The notes beneath the pieces are model-generated. The model had not been told where the DNA came from. It ran no database searches and saw only the letters and a program-made list of their open reading frames with translations. This document shows positions 8,452 through 16,036 of a stretch of 38,497 nucleotides of DNA, piece by piece. The stretch is from positions 1 through 38,497 of IMG/VR virus record IMGVR_UViG_3300017917_002302; one strand, written 5' to 3'. This DNA comes from a virus. The translations under genes and the position numbers were made by a program. How positions within the stretch are numbered: position 1 is the stretch's first letter; each line of letters begins with the position of its first letter.

Positions 8452-9612
8452 ATGAATTCATTTAAGAAGATCGCTCTAGCCATGGTTGCAGCCATGACAC
8501 TGGGCACACTTTCTGTAGTACCTGCAAGTGCTGCTCCGATGACAGTTGCTGTAGATTTGAACTCAGTTGCTAATACAACTGCGTCTTCATCTGCTACACC
8601 TGCATCATTGCCAGTACCAGCAGATAACACAGTTGATGCTGCCGATGCTTTGCGCTTTGTCGCTACTGTAGATACAGGTACAACTGTAACTGTAACAGCA
8701 ACAAATGCAACTGTTGTTTCAGCACTACATACAACTGCTGCACCAGTAACTGCATCATCAGGCTCATCAAGCCTCTCAATCGCAACTGGCACAGGAACTA
8801 CTGCAACATTCTATGTTTATACAAAGACAACTGCGGTTGGCACAGTAGTAATTACAAATCAGGGAACTACTCTTACATACTATGTACAGGGAACTGCAGG
8901 TAAGATCAATAATCTTACAGTTACCGCTCCAGCATCTGCTGCAGCAGGAACAAAGACTGATATTGTAGTAACCGCAACAGACGTTTTCGGAAACAAAGTT
9001 TCTGGCAAGTCTCTTACTGCAACCGTATTTGCTTCAACTGGAACTCTTGATTCAGCCACAGCAACTACTGGCGCAACTCTTTCAGATTTTGGTCAAGCAA
9101 CATTTAAGTTGACTTTGCCAACAACTGGCACACGCTCATTAGTAACATTTGCTCCAACTACAGCAGGAGATGCTGTTTCTGGTGCTGTTACTGGTCTAAC
9201 TGCTCCAACTCTTGCTCCTTTTGCAGAGATTGCAGTTCGTGATCTTATTGCAGAACTAGCAAAGGCTCAGGCAGATCTTGCTGCTGAAAAGGCTGCTCGT
9301 ACTGCTGATGCAACTGCTGCTGCTAACGCTGCTGCAACCGCTAAGGCTGCTGCTGATGCTGCTGCACTAAAGGCTGCTGCTGATCTTGTAACAGCAAATG
9401 CAGAAATTGTTAAGTTGAAGGCTGATGCAGTTGTTGCTAAGGCTGCTGCTGACAAGGCTCTTGCTGATGCAACTGCTGCACACGCTGCAGAACTTGCAAA
9501 GGTAAAGGCTGACAATGATGCAGCAATGGCTGCTCTAAAGAAAGCATTTAATTCACTTGCTCGTAAGTGGAATAAGGCAAATCCAAAGGCTAGAGTTACT
9601 TTAGTTAAGTAA
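8452..9612 (+). CDS. secreted Ala/Thr-rich protein with C-terminal coiled coil
   Basis: 386 residues from ATG 8452, chosen over ATG 8431 because AAGGAG lies just upstream. A classical signal peptide (basic n-region, hydrophobic ALAMVAAMTLG, cleavage near ASAAP at about residue 28) directs export. The middle is Thr/Ala/Val-rich beta sequence (PASAAAGTKTDIVVTATDVFG, an Ig-like strand pattern). Residues about 270-360 are Ala/Lys/Asp heptads forming a long helix or coiled coil, ending KARVTLVK. It resembles cell-surface proteins of the host type more than virion proteins. It could coat the infected cell or decorate the virion. A strong terminator follows. Unusual Ala-codon-rich composition versus neighbours. 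Confidence 0.65.
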   Translation: MNSFKKIALAMVAAMTLGTLSVVPASAAPMTVAVDLNSVANTTASSSATPASLPVPADNTVDAADALRFVATVDTGTTVTVTATNATVVSALHTTAAPVTASSGSSSLSIATGTGTTATFYVYTKTTAVGTVVITNQGTTLTYYVQGTAGKINNLTVTAPASAAAGTKTDIVVTATDVFGNKVSGKSLTATVFASTGTLDSATATTGATLSDFGQATFKLTLPTTGTRSLVTFAPTTAGDAVSGAVTGLTAPTLAPFAEIAVRDLIAELAKAQADLAAEKAARTADATAAANAAATAKAAADAAALKAAADLVTANAEIVKLKADAVVAKAAADKALADATAAHAAELAKVKADNDAAMAALKKAFNSLARKWNKANPKARVTLVK

Positions 9613-9628
9613 TCTAAACTTTAAAATT

Positions 9629-9661
9629 AGAGTGGGATATAAAAGTCCCACTCTTTTTTTA
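9629..9661 (+). terminator. rho-independent terminator
   Basis: AGAGTGGGA (9629-9637) pairs perfectly with TCCCACTCT (9646-9654) to give a 9-bp stem with an 8-nt loop, followed by a run of T to 9661. It ends the long terminase-to-secreted-protein transcript. Confidence 0.85.
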
Positions 9662-9669
9662 TAATTAAA

Positions 9670-9678
9670 TGTTATAAT
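9670..9678 (+). promoter_or_regulatory. extended -10 promoter (TGTTATAAT) for the PA14 protein gene
   Basis: A TGT triplet precedes a perfect TATAAT at 9673-9678, directly after the terminator. No convincing -35 is seen at 17 bp. The predicted start near 9685 gives a short leader containing AAGGAGAGGAG before the ATT start codon at 9707. Confidence 0.6.
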
Positions 9679-9706
9679 CTCCTTATAGCACATAAGGAGA
9701 GGAGAA

Positions 9707-11779
9707 ATTAGAAACAACTTATTTCGCATAGGCTTATCAATAATATTTGGCTTTGGATGGCTATTTTCTGCCTCCTCTCAAGCAACTAATGATCCCTTAA
9801 TCCAGGCACAAGAAGATATACAACAATTAACAATAGATATAGAAAACCTTGTAAATAAAACAGAAACCCAAAGACTTTTAGATTTGGCAAATGAAAAATA
9901 CGACGATGCAGTTCAAGCAAGGCAGGATAAAGAAGATGCAATTCAAAACTATGATGATTCAGTAAATGCCTATAATGATGCTGTGACCGCAGAGGCGACG
10001 GCACTTGAACAATTAACTTTGGCCCAATCAGCAGTAGATGGACAAACAGTAACAGTTAATTTAGCATTAGAGGAGAAGAATAATTCTCAGGACGCTTTAG
10101 ATTTAGCAAATATTAATTTACAAACAGCACAATTAGTAGTGCAGAATTCTGGAAATCAAGGATGGCAGTTTACAGCCTATACACTTAATAGAAGCGGAAA
10201 TTTTGCATATGCTGGAACACAATACTGCTCTGGAGTACTGACCCAATCGTATCAGGGTATGCCAATTTGTGGTAGATATGAGAACATGTTTGTTGTTTAT
10301 TCTGGAAAAATAACAGCACCCGAAGGTGTAAATAATGTATCTTTTGCAGGGTACACGGATGATGGCTTTAGAATGTATGTTGACGGCCAATTAGTTATTA
10401 ATCAATGGCAAGATCAGGGGGCAACATGGAGCCCTTACTATTATCATACCTTTACTGCCGAAGATAGGGTTATAGATGTAGTATTTCATTATTTTAATGG
10501 AGGAGGCCCAGGAGTATTTCATGTTGGTTGGGGTCATAGCGGAATTTGGACTGGGGTAGCATCAAGCGCAATGTCTTATGGTCAGGGCGCTACGCAGGCA
10601 CAAATAGATTCATATAACCAGGCGTTATCAGATCAGCAGGCAGCACAAGAAGACTACGATAGTAAACTTGCTACATATAATTCTGCGGTTCAAAACCTCA
10701 CATCATTAAATCAAGACCTCACAAATGCTACACAAAACCTCACAACAGCACAGCAAAACCTAACAAATGCTCTGAATGCAAAAAATAATGCGCTACAAGA
10801 TAAAGAAAATGCAGAAGATAATTATGATCAGGCAATATTAGATATGCAACAGGCTATCATAAATACTAGAGAAGAATATAATAAGCAATGGGAGTTTGAA
10901 GAAGCACAAAGAGTTGCTGCTGCTATTGCTCAGGCTTTAGCAAATCAACCACAACCTGAGCCCACTCCTGAGCCTGAACCCAGTCCTCTACCGTCCCCAG
11001 AACCATCACAGCCAGAAGAGCCAACACCAGAGCCTTCATCTGAACCTACTCCAAGTCCCCAACCATCGCCTGAGCAAACAGAACAAGATTCTCCCAATCC
11101 TGAGCCAACTGATCAAACAAATGGTGAATCAAACGCAACTCCAACCCCTGAGCCTGAGACAACTCAAGAGCCTCAGCCAGAGCCATCACCTCAGCAAACG
11201 GATATAGATCCTTTTCCCACTCCAACTCCTCAACCAGAGCCAACTCTTCCTGAACCCTCTTTAGAACCAACACAAGATAATAATACCACGGAAGATCTAA
11301 CAAGAGTATTAGCAAATCTAACAAGTAAAGATAACATTACTGTTAAATTAACTCCAGAACAAATGGCTATTGTTGGACAATCTTTAATTGCCTTGGCTCC
11401 AGAGGCTAAGGTAGAACTTGCAAAAGATCTTGGGGTTAAGACAGATGAGATAGCAATACTTGCAGAAGCAGCACAGGATAATCCTGCTGTGGCTGCTGCT
11501 ATTATTTCATTTGCTGAAAAGGCAGAAGAAAATGCTGATGCTCCTATGCCATATACAATTGCAGACGCTATTACTGAGGCTGCTGCTGAGTTATTTTTAG
11601 AAGACCCGCTTGCTGTTTTTGCTGCGGTAGATTTAGAAGAATTATCTGACCCTAGTCAATGGGGTAAAGATATGACAGATGATCAAAGAGAAAAAGCACA
11701 AGAGGTTATAGTTCCAGTAATATTAGTATCTAATATTGTTACATCTGTTGCCTCTGCTCTTTCAATAAGGAGAATATAA
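9707..11779 (+). CDS. exported PA14-domain, proline-rich surface protein with ATT start
   Basis: 690 residues if translation begins at ATT 9707. No in-frame ATG, GTG or TTG lies between the stop at 9686 and TTG 9884, but a strong AAGGAGAGGAG site precedes ATT, and only this start yields the signal peptide (NNLFRIGLSIIFGFGWLF, cleavage near SSQA). Order: signal peptide; N/Q-rich coiled coil to about 150; PA14 beta domain to about 290 with YTDDGFRMYVDGQ, typical of sugar-binding PA14; second coiled coil; Pro/Glu/Ser/Thr stalk; helical domain; hydrophobic C-terminal segment. PA14 usually binds carbohydrate, so the protein may be a host-exported adhesin or a virion fibre. Follows a terminator with its own promoter. 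Confidence 0.72.
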   Translation: MRNNLFRIGLSIIFGFGWLFSASSQATNDPLIQAQEDIQQLTIDIENLVNKTETQRLLDLANEKYDDAVQARQDKEDAIQNYDDSVNAYNDAVTAEATALEQLTLAQSAVDGQTVTVNLALEEKNNSQDALDLANINLQTAQLVVQNSGNQGWQFTAYTLNRSGNFAYAGTQYCSGVLTQSYQGMPICGRYENMFVVYSGKITAPEGVNNVSFAGYTDDGFRMYVDGQLVINQWQDQGATWSPYYYHTFTAEDRVIDVVFHYFNGGGPGVFHVGWGHSGIWTGVASSAMSYGQGATQAQIDSYNQALSDQQAAQEDYDSKLATYNSAVQNLTSLNQDLTNATQNLTTAQQNLTNALNAKNNALQDKENAEDNYDQAILDMQQAIINTREEYNKQWEFEEAQRVAAAIAQALANQPQPEPTPEPEPSPLPSPEPSQPEEPTPEPSSEPTPSPQPSPEQTEQDSPNPEPTDQTNGESNATPTPEPETTQEPQPEPSPQQTDIDPFPTPTPQPEPTLPEPSLEPTQDNNTTEDLTRVLANLTSKDNITVKLTPEQMAIVGQSLIALAPEAKVELAKDLGVKTDEIAILAEAAQDNPAVAAAIISFAEKAEENADAPMPYTIADAITEAAAELFLEDPLAVFAAVDLEELSDPSQWGKDMTDDQREKAQEVIVPVILVSNIVTSVASALSIRRI

Positions 11780-11786
11780 TACGACT

Positions 11787-12020
11787 ATGAAAAATATAAT
11801 AAATAAGGCAGCCCATATTTTACTAAAAGGAATTAAAGGGTTTTTGTCATGGTTTAATAAGGCTATAAAGGAGAGTATTGCCCAGGTATGGACCCTATTG
11901 GGCTTTTTTATTGCCTGGTTGACCCTAACAGGTACAGCACAGCAGATTGTGGGCATAGCGACTGTTTTAGCCACGATTTTATGGCTTATAACCATACCCC
12001 TTAGAGAAGAAAAAGAATAG
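11787..12020 (+). CDS. holin-like small membrane protein
   Basis: 77 residues with an amphipathic N-terminus, two transmembrane segments (VWTLLGFFIAWLTL and QQIVGIATVLATILWLITI) separated by a short turn, and a charged tail REEKE. This layout, and its place three genes before an endolysin, fit a class II-type holin that forms membrane holes to release the lysin. Start is ATG 11787, positioned 6 nt after a TATAAT (11775-11780), so it may be leaderless. No sequence match to a named holin family is visible. Confidence 0.55.
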   Translation: MKNIINKAAHILLKGIKGFLSWFNKAIKESIAQVWTLLGFFIAWLTLTGTAQQIVGIATVLATILWLITIPLREEKE

Positions 12021-12032
12021 TATAATACCCAT

Positions 12033-12356
12033 ATGAAGTTTATTCTTGCTATATTTTCTTCTGTTATTTTGGCCTTTGGTGTAACTGCCTGTGGTTATGA
12101 CGGACATTACAGATACCCTTGCCAGGATCCTGCAAACTGGGAAGCACCTGAGTGCAATCCTCCATTATGTGAAGCAACTGGAACCTGTACAGTAGATTTA
12201 TTGGGTTATGATCCAAAAGAGGGTAGCCCAGAAATAACAGAGACTCCAGCAGACGAAACAACTTCTGATATAATTGAAGATACAAATGACGCACCAGCGC
12301 CAGAAAATGTAGATAATATCAATACTATGGTTGATGAATTATCGGAAGGGAATTAA
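12033..12356 (+). CDS. phage lipoprotein
   Basis: 107 residues. Signal peptide II: KFILAIFSSVILAFG then the lipobox VTAC, with the lipidated Cys at residue 20. The mature part begins GYDGHYRYPCQDP and has five more cysteines in its first 35 residues (probable disulfides), followed by an acidic, disordered tail. It would be anchored to the outer face of the cytoplasmic membrane. In a lysis cassette it could help holin/lysin timing or block superinfection. TATAAT at 12021-12026 lies exactly 6 nt before the ATG, suggesting leaderless transcription. Confidence 0.65.
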   Translation: MKFILAIFSSVILAFGVTACGYDGHYRYPCQDPANWEAPECNPPLCEATGTCTVDLLGYDPKEGSPEITETPADETTSDIIEDTNDAPAPENVDNINTMVDELSEGN

Positions 12357-12359
12357 TAA

Positions 12360-12761
12360 GTGAGTAAAGTTAAATATACTCCAGCAGAGTTAGATGCACG
12401 ATTAAAGTTTACATTAGGAATCATTCTTGGCTCTATTCTATTCTTTACAGCAATGGGAATTTTGTATGCACTTATTTTTGTTACCCAGCCAGTTGGCGCA
12501 CAGTCAGAAAACGATAAAATGTTTTTCAATGTTCTTGGATCAGTAGCAACATTTATTACAGGAACATTAGCAGGTTTGTTAATTGGAAAGAGTGGTTCTG
12601 ACGCAATTGCAGAAACCATACAACCAATGACATCAGAAACAACTCCAGTCGCTGAAGAAGTTGTTGAAGGGGTTGTTGAAGAAGAACCTGTTGCACAAGG
12701 AAAGCCTGAAGGCGAAATGCCAGAAGAGCAACCAGTAGATGAGGATTGGGATAAGGATTAA
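12360..12761 (+). CDS. two-TM membrane protein, holin-like, with acidic tail
   Basis: 133 residues from a GTG start at 12360 (no ATG alternative near the 5' end). Two hydrophobic helices (ILGSILFFTAMGILYALIF and FFNVLGSVATFITGTLAGLLIG) are followed by a 60-residue Glu/Pro/Val-rich tail. It lies between the lipoprotein and the endolysin, two bases before the latter, so it is a second holin or antiholin candidate. Two holin-like proteins in one cassette are common in actinophages. Assignment is by topology and position. Confidence 0.55.
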   Translation: MSKVKYTPAELDARLKFTLGIILGSILFFTAMGILYALIFVTQPVGAQSENDKMFFNVLGSVATFITGTLAGLLIGKSGSDAIAETIQPMTSETTPVAEEVVEGVVEEEPVAQGKPEGEMPEEQPVDEDWDKD

Positions 12762-12763
12762 TC

Positions 12764-13345
12764 ATGGCAGAAATGGGAACAGCAGCAAAACTTATTGAAA
12801 TAGCCAAAGAAGAGATTGGTGTCATCGAAGGTCCTCGTGATAACGAGACTAAGTATGGCAAGTTTACTAAAGCAAACTTCCAGCCATGGTGTGGATCATT
12901 TGTTATGTGGTGCGCTGATCAAGCAGGAGTAAAGGTTCCTAATACCGTTTATACACCAGCAGGTGCAGCAGCATTTAAAAAGGCTGGTCGTTGGTATGAT
13001 GCACAGATTTGCGATCCAGAACCAGGCGATATTGCTTATTTTGATTTCCCAGCAGATGGTGTAGATCGTATCTCACATGTTGGTATTGTTATTAAAGATA
13101 ATGAAGATGGAACTGTATGGTGCATTGAAGGAAACACTACAAATCGTAAAGGCGGAAGCCAAAGAAATGGTGGAGAAGTTTGCAAACAACTTCGTGCATA
13201 TAAGAAAAATAAAAAGGGCGTACAGGTATCTATAGTAGGTTTTGGTCGTCCTAAATTTAAAGGCGCAGCAGCAACTGAAAATAAACTAGAATCTAATAAA
13301 CCTGAAACAAAGAAATGTCCAACATGTGGACAAGATGTCAAATAG
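12764..13345 (+). CDS. endolysin, CHAP amidase/peptidase with C-terminal zinc ribbon
   Basis: 193 residues. A CHAP-type papain-like fold is marked by Cys43 in PWCGSFV, His105 in RISHVGIV and the Glu/Asn of WCIEGNT (about 122-124). It would cleave peptidoglycan amide or peptide bonds at lysis. The last 10 residues, KKCPTCGQDV, form a CxxC knuckle after a low-complexity linker; with only two cysteines it might pair between monomers or with metal. It follows holin-like genes by 2 bases, completing the lysis cassette. There is no signal peptide, so it depends on a holin. Confidence 0.8.
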   Translation: MAEMGTAAKLIEIAKEEIGVIEGPRDNETKYGKFTKANFQPWCGSFVMWCADQAGVKVPNTVYTPAGAAAFKKAGRWYDAQICDPEPGDIAYFDFPADGVDRISHVGIVIKDNEDGTVWCIEGNTTNRKGGSQRNGGEVCKQLRAYKKNKKGVQVSIVGFGRPKFKGAAATENKLESNKPETKKCPTCGQDVK

Positions 13346-13374
13346 TTGACATATTTTTATCTTAGTGATATACT
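13346..13374 (+). promoter_or_regulatory. strong sigma70-type promoter (TTGACA-17-TATACT)
   Basis: Perfect -35 TTGACA at 13346-13351, a 17-bp spacer and TATACT at 13369-13374, also with an upstream TGA (extended -10). Transcription would begin near 13381, giving a short leader with AAAGG before the HslV-like ATG at 13400. It starts the 13.4-19.6 kb cargo transcript. Confidence 0.8.
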
Positions 13375-13399
13375 GATATAAACTATCAGAAAGGCTACC

Positions 13400-13933
13400 A
13401 TGACTTGTATAGCAGTTGTGCGTGATAAAGTAAATAATAAAATATGGATGGCAGGAGATCGTGGTGTCTCTGATGATAATGTAATTAATGTTTGTTCAAG
13501 TCCTAAAATCTGGAAAAAAGAGGGCTACTTATTTGGATATGCTGGTTCTATGGATGGAGATAGGATAAAACATTTATTTGTACCGCCACAATTTGAAGGT
13601 CGTGGCAGCATTGATAAATTTATGTATAGTAAATTTTTAAAAGCACTTAGAAAATTTTATGAAGAGTGGTGGGTTGATACATCTACATCATCAGACTTTG
13701 GAATGATTATTTGTATTCGTGGAAAAATCTATGAACACAATGCAGTAGACATGTCACTAACGCAATATGAACAAGACTATCTTGCGATGGGATCTGGAGG
13801 AGATTTAGCACTTGGATCTTTATATTCAACGCAAAAACAAAAAGACGCAAGGAAAAGGGCAGTACTTGCAGTAAATGCTGCTATTAATCATTCTATGTCC
13901 TGTAAAGGCCCTATTGACATTCTAAGTATTTAG
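13400..13933 (+). CDS. HslV/proteasome-like Ntn-hydrolase
   Basis: 177 residues. The start MTCIAVVRDKVNNKIWMAGDRGVSDD matches proteasome beta/HslV proteins: Thr2 would become the N-terminal nucleophile after Met removal, and the MAGDRGVSD block supplies the conserved Asp and support residues. AMGSGGDLALGSLYS matches the GSGG segment near the C-terminal half of HslV. The usual active-site Lys is not clear: the position after the second strand reads SPKIWKKEG. No HslU/unfoldase partner is present, so it may act alone or with a host partner. Driven by the strong promoter at 13346. Similar stand-alone proteins exist in phages and are of unknown function. Confidence 0.68.
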   Translation: MTCIAVVRDKVNNKIWMAGDRGVSDDNVINVCSSPKIWKKEGYLFGYAGSMDGDRIKHLFVPPQFEGRGSIDKFMYSKFLKALRKFYEEWWVDTSTSSDFGMIICIRGKIYEHNAVDMSLTQYEQDYLAMGSGGDLALGSLYSTQKQKDARKRAVLAVNAAINHSMSCKGPIDILSI

Positions 13934-13942
13934 TATATTGTT

Positions 13943-14608
13943 ATGGATATTAAAAGACTAATAAATAAGAATAGAATTGGCTCAGAGTTTTGGATAAACT
14001 CAGAAAATAAAAGTTTTACAGAGATTGTACAAGCAAATAAAACTATGCCTAGGATTTGGGCGTCACCAGAAACCATTGTGCACAGTTTATATTATGATAA
14101 TATATTCAAACCAATAAATGGTTATGCTAAAGAGTTTTGGCCAAGACCAAAACTTATAAAAGATAATGAAGTCCTACATCTAAGATATTTTACACATGCA
14201 GAAATTTGGGTTCAACCAATGAGAGATGGACTGTATTGCTTAGATAAGGTATGGCAAAGACAGTTTTATCCTTCTGAAATCAATATTAATAATACAGAAG
14301 ATTGTTTTAGTGCTGTTTATAAATTTTATATACCATGGATTTTTGATGAAAACTTAACTTTAAGTATAAAAGAAGTAGATGGTTCTCCATTTAAAATTTT
14401 AAATACTAAAGTTAATTTTTATAAATTAGATAGAAATGAATATTGGAACTGTGATTGGTTTCATTTTTTAATTAAATCTGAGGGAAATCATCTAGAAAAA
14501 TATAATGATCGTGTATATGGAGTAATTCCAATTAATACTCCTATATGTGATATAATTATTGAAAATAAAGAACTTATCGATAAAATAGAAAGAGAATATG
14601 GAAAATAA
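13943..14608 (+). CDS. hypothetical phage protein
   Basis: 221 residues, rich in aromatic residues (WASPETIVHSLYYDN, FWPRPKLI, IWVQPMRDGLYCLDKVWQ) with alternating strands, suggesting a compact beta protein. A proline-rich VIPINTPICDIIIENKE near the C-terminus resembles the PxxTPxxQ segment of the next gene, so the two may be diverged relatives. I do not recognise the family. It starts 9 bases after the HslV-like stop and overlaps the next gene by 11 bases, so it is co-translated with it. Confidence 0.55.
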   Translation: MDIKRLINKNRIGSEFWINSENKSFTEIVQANKTMPRIWASPETIVHSLYYDNIFKPINGYAKEFWPRPKLIKDNEVLHLRYFTHAEIWVQPMRDGLYCLDKVWQRQFYPSEININNTEDCFSAVYKFYIPWIFDENLTLSIKEVDGSPFKILNTKVNFYKLDRNEYWNCDWFHFLIKSEGNHLEKYNDRVYGVIPINTPICDIIIENKELIDKIEREYGK

Positions 14609-15329
14609 AATAATATTTTCTCCAACTGGAGTGAACGCTAATAATAGTTTATATAACACTCCCCCAGTAAAAGCACTTTCAGTTTTACCAGATTGGTACA
14701 AAGATTTAGCAGGTTATCGTTTTGGATCAAGCCATAGCAAAAGTTTTTTGCATCCAGTAAATGATCGTGGTCAAGACGGATCTGATGTATCTACTAAATT
14801 ATGTAATCCTTTAATGGATGCCATGACTTCTGGATATATTCAAACATTGCCAGAAGATGTTGAAGTAATAGTAGATAAGGATGAAAAGCCATCTTTATTT
14901 TGGAAAACACAAGTTCCATTAATTGATACTAGGCCTATAGTAGATTTTGCTATTCCAAAGGAGTGTTATCCAATACATTTTGGGTGGAAAATGTTTTGGT
15001 ATTATGAAACACCTCCAGGATATTCTCTTTTAATAACTCACCCCCTTAATAGATACGATTTGCCATTTTATAGTCCGTCTGGGATTGTAGACAGTGATAT
15101 TTGGGGGCTTCCCGTATTCTTTTCATTTTTCCTTAAAAGAGGGTTTGAGGGAATTATAGAAAAAGGGACTCCATTATTTCAAATGATTCCAATAAAAAGA
15201 GAAGACTGGTCTCTTGAATTAGATTACTCTGAAGAAAAATATTGGGAAAATAAAATAAAAGAAGAACAAAGGCGTTCACATATTACAGGACATTATAAAA
15301 AGTCTACATGGCAACGAAAAAATTACTAA
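14598..15329 (+). CDS. conserved phage hypothetical protein (DUF6065-like pattern)
   Basis: 243 residues. Recognisable blocks are LPDWYKDLAGY near the N-terminus, PPGYSLLITHPLNRYDLPF about residue 140, then SGIVDSDIWGLPVFF and KGTPLFQMIPIKREDW. I remember this order from uncharacterised beta-sandwich proteins of cyanophages and other marine phages, close to the family called DUF6065; the name is tentative. No catalytic motif is clear. Such genes often sit beside 2OG-oxygenases and glycosyltransferases, as here. Confidence 0.55.
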   Translation: MENKIIFSPTGVNANNSLYNTPPVKALSVLPDWYKDLAGYRFGSSHSKSFLHPVNDRGQDGSDVSTKLCNPLMDAMTSGYIQTLPEDVEVIVDKDEKPSLFWKTQVPLIDTRPIVDFAIPKECYPIHFGWKMFWYYETPPGYSLLITHPLNRYDLPFYSPSGIVDSDIWGLPVFFSFFLKRGFEGIIEKGTPLFQMIPIKREDWSLELDYSEEKYWENKIKEEQRRSHITGHYKKSTWQRKNY

Positions 15330-15334
15330 TAGTG

Positions 15335-15340
15335 TATAAT
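15335..15340 (+). promoter_or_regulatory. -10 element (TATAAT) before the 15367 gene
   Basis: A perfect TATAAT at 15335-15340 is followed by AAAAGGAG and the ATG at 15367. No -35 is apparent. It would give a second transcript start inside the cargo operon. Confidence 0.4.
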
Positions 15341-15366
15341 GGATAATAACTATAAAAGGAGAAAAA

Positions 15367-16035
15367 ATGCAGAATAATAATTTTTATAATACGCCAAAGG
15401 CTTACAATAAGCCACACCAATTTTTTGAAAAATATTTAGATAATGATTTAAACAAAATGATGGATCATTTAATTCAGGTTTATAGAGATATGCAAAATGC
15501 AAATTTACGTGGAGTTTCTCCAGTAGGATCAGAAAAAGATAAATTTTGGATTGAATCTGGCAGCGTTTCTACTGTTAAGTGGACAGAGTATAATGTTTTT
15601 CAATTTTATACCGAAGAAATCCATAATGTTTATTCTGCTGTAAGAGATCTTGCTATTGAGGCTTGCGACTACTATGGGGTTAATTTTAAAGAACAAAAAT
15701 ATTATATTCAGGGATGGTTTAATATTAATGATCGTAAAGTTGGTAAACTGAACTGGCATGATCACGGTGGCCCCTGGGCACCATTTTGGCATGGATATTA
15801 TTGCATTAAAGCGGAGCCTTCATCTACTTTCTATAAAATAGAAAACAGAGATGACTTAATTGTTGAAAATCACAATAAAGACAACAGACTTATTCTTTCT
15901 GAAATGGGTCATCCTCATGCAATGGGAGATTGGGAATGGGATGGTCCAAGAATCACCTTGGCATATGATATTGTGCCACTTGCTAGTCTTCAGTTAGCGT
16001 CAGCAACTCCACAGCACTGGATTCCATTGGTATAG
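15367..16035 (+). CDS. 2OG-Fe(II) oxygenase-like protein of the cyanophage type
   Basis: 222 residues. The C-terminal half carries LNWHDHGGPWAPFWHGYYCI, then a beta segment ending EMGHPHAMGDW and PRITLAYDIVP. This arrangement (WHxH/D, later His, PRIT-AxDIVP) resembles a family annotated as 2OG-Fe(II) oxygenases in cyanophages. The classical HxD is replaced by HDH, so iron ligation differs or another metal-binding cupin-type chemistry is used. A strong Shine-Dalgarno, AAAAGGAG, precedes ATG 15367. It begins a tight run with a glycosyltransferase-like protein and two prolyl-hydroxylase-like proteins. Confidence 0.55.
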   Translation: MQNNNFYNTPKAYNKPHQFFEKYLDNDLNKMMDHLIQVYRDMQNANLRGVSPVGSEKDKFWIESGSVSTVKWTEYNVFQFYTEEIHNVYSAVRDLAIEACDYYGVNFKEQKYYIQGWFNINDRKVGKLNWHDHGGPWAPFWHGYYCIKAEPSSTFYKIENRDDLIVENHNKDNRLILSEMGHPHAMGDWEWDGPRITLAYDIVPLASLQLASATPQHWIPLV

Positions 16036-16036
16036 T

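Noticed and set aside
9267-9515. 82-aa Ala/Ser-rich frame opposite the secreted protein
   Set aside because: A mirror of the Ala-rich heptad codons in the real gene.
8427-13345. Portal, capsid or tail genes after terL
   Set aside because: The genes there encode exported, membrane or lysis proteins; no structural-protein motif could be seen.
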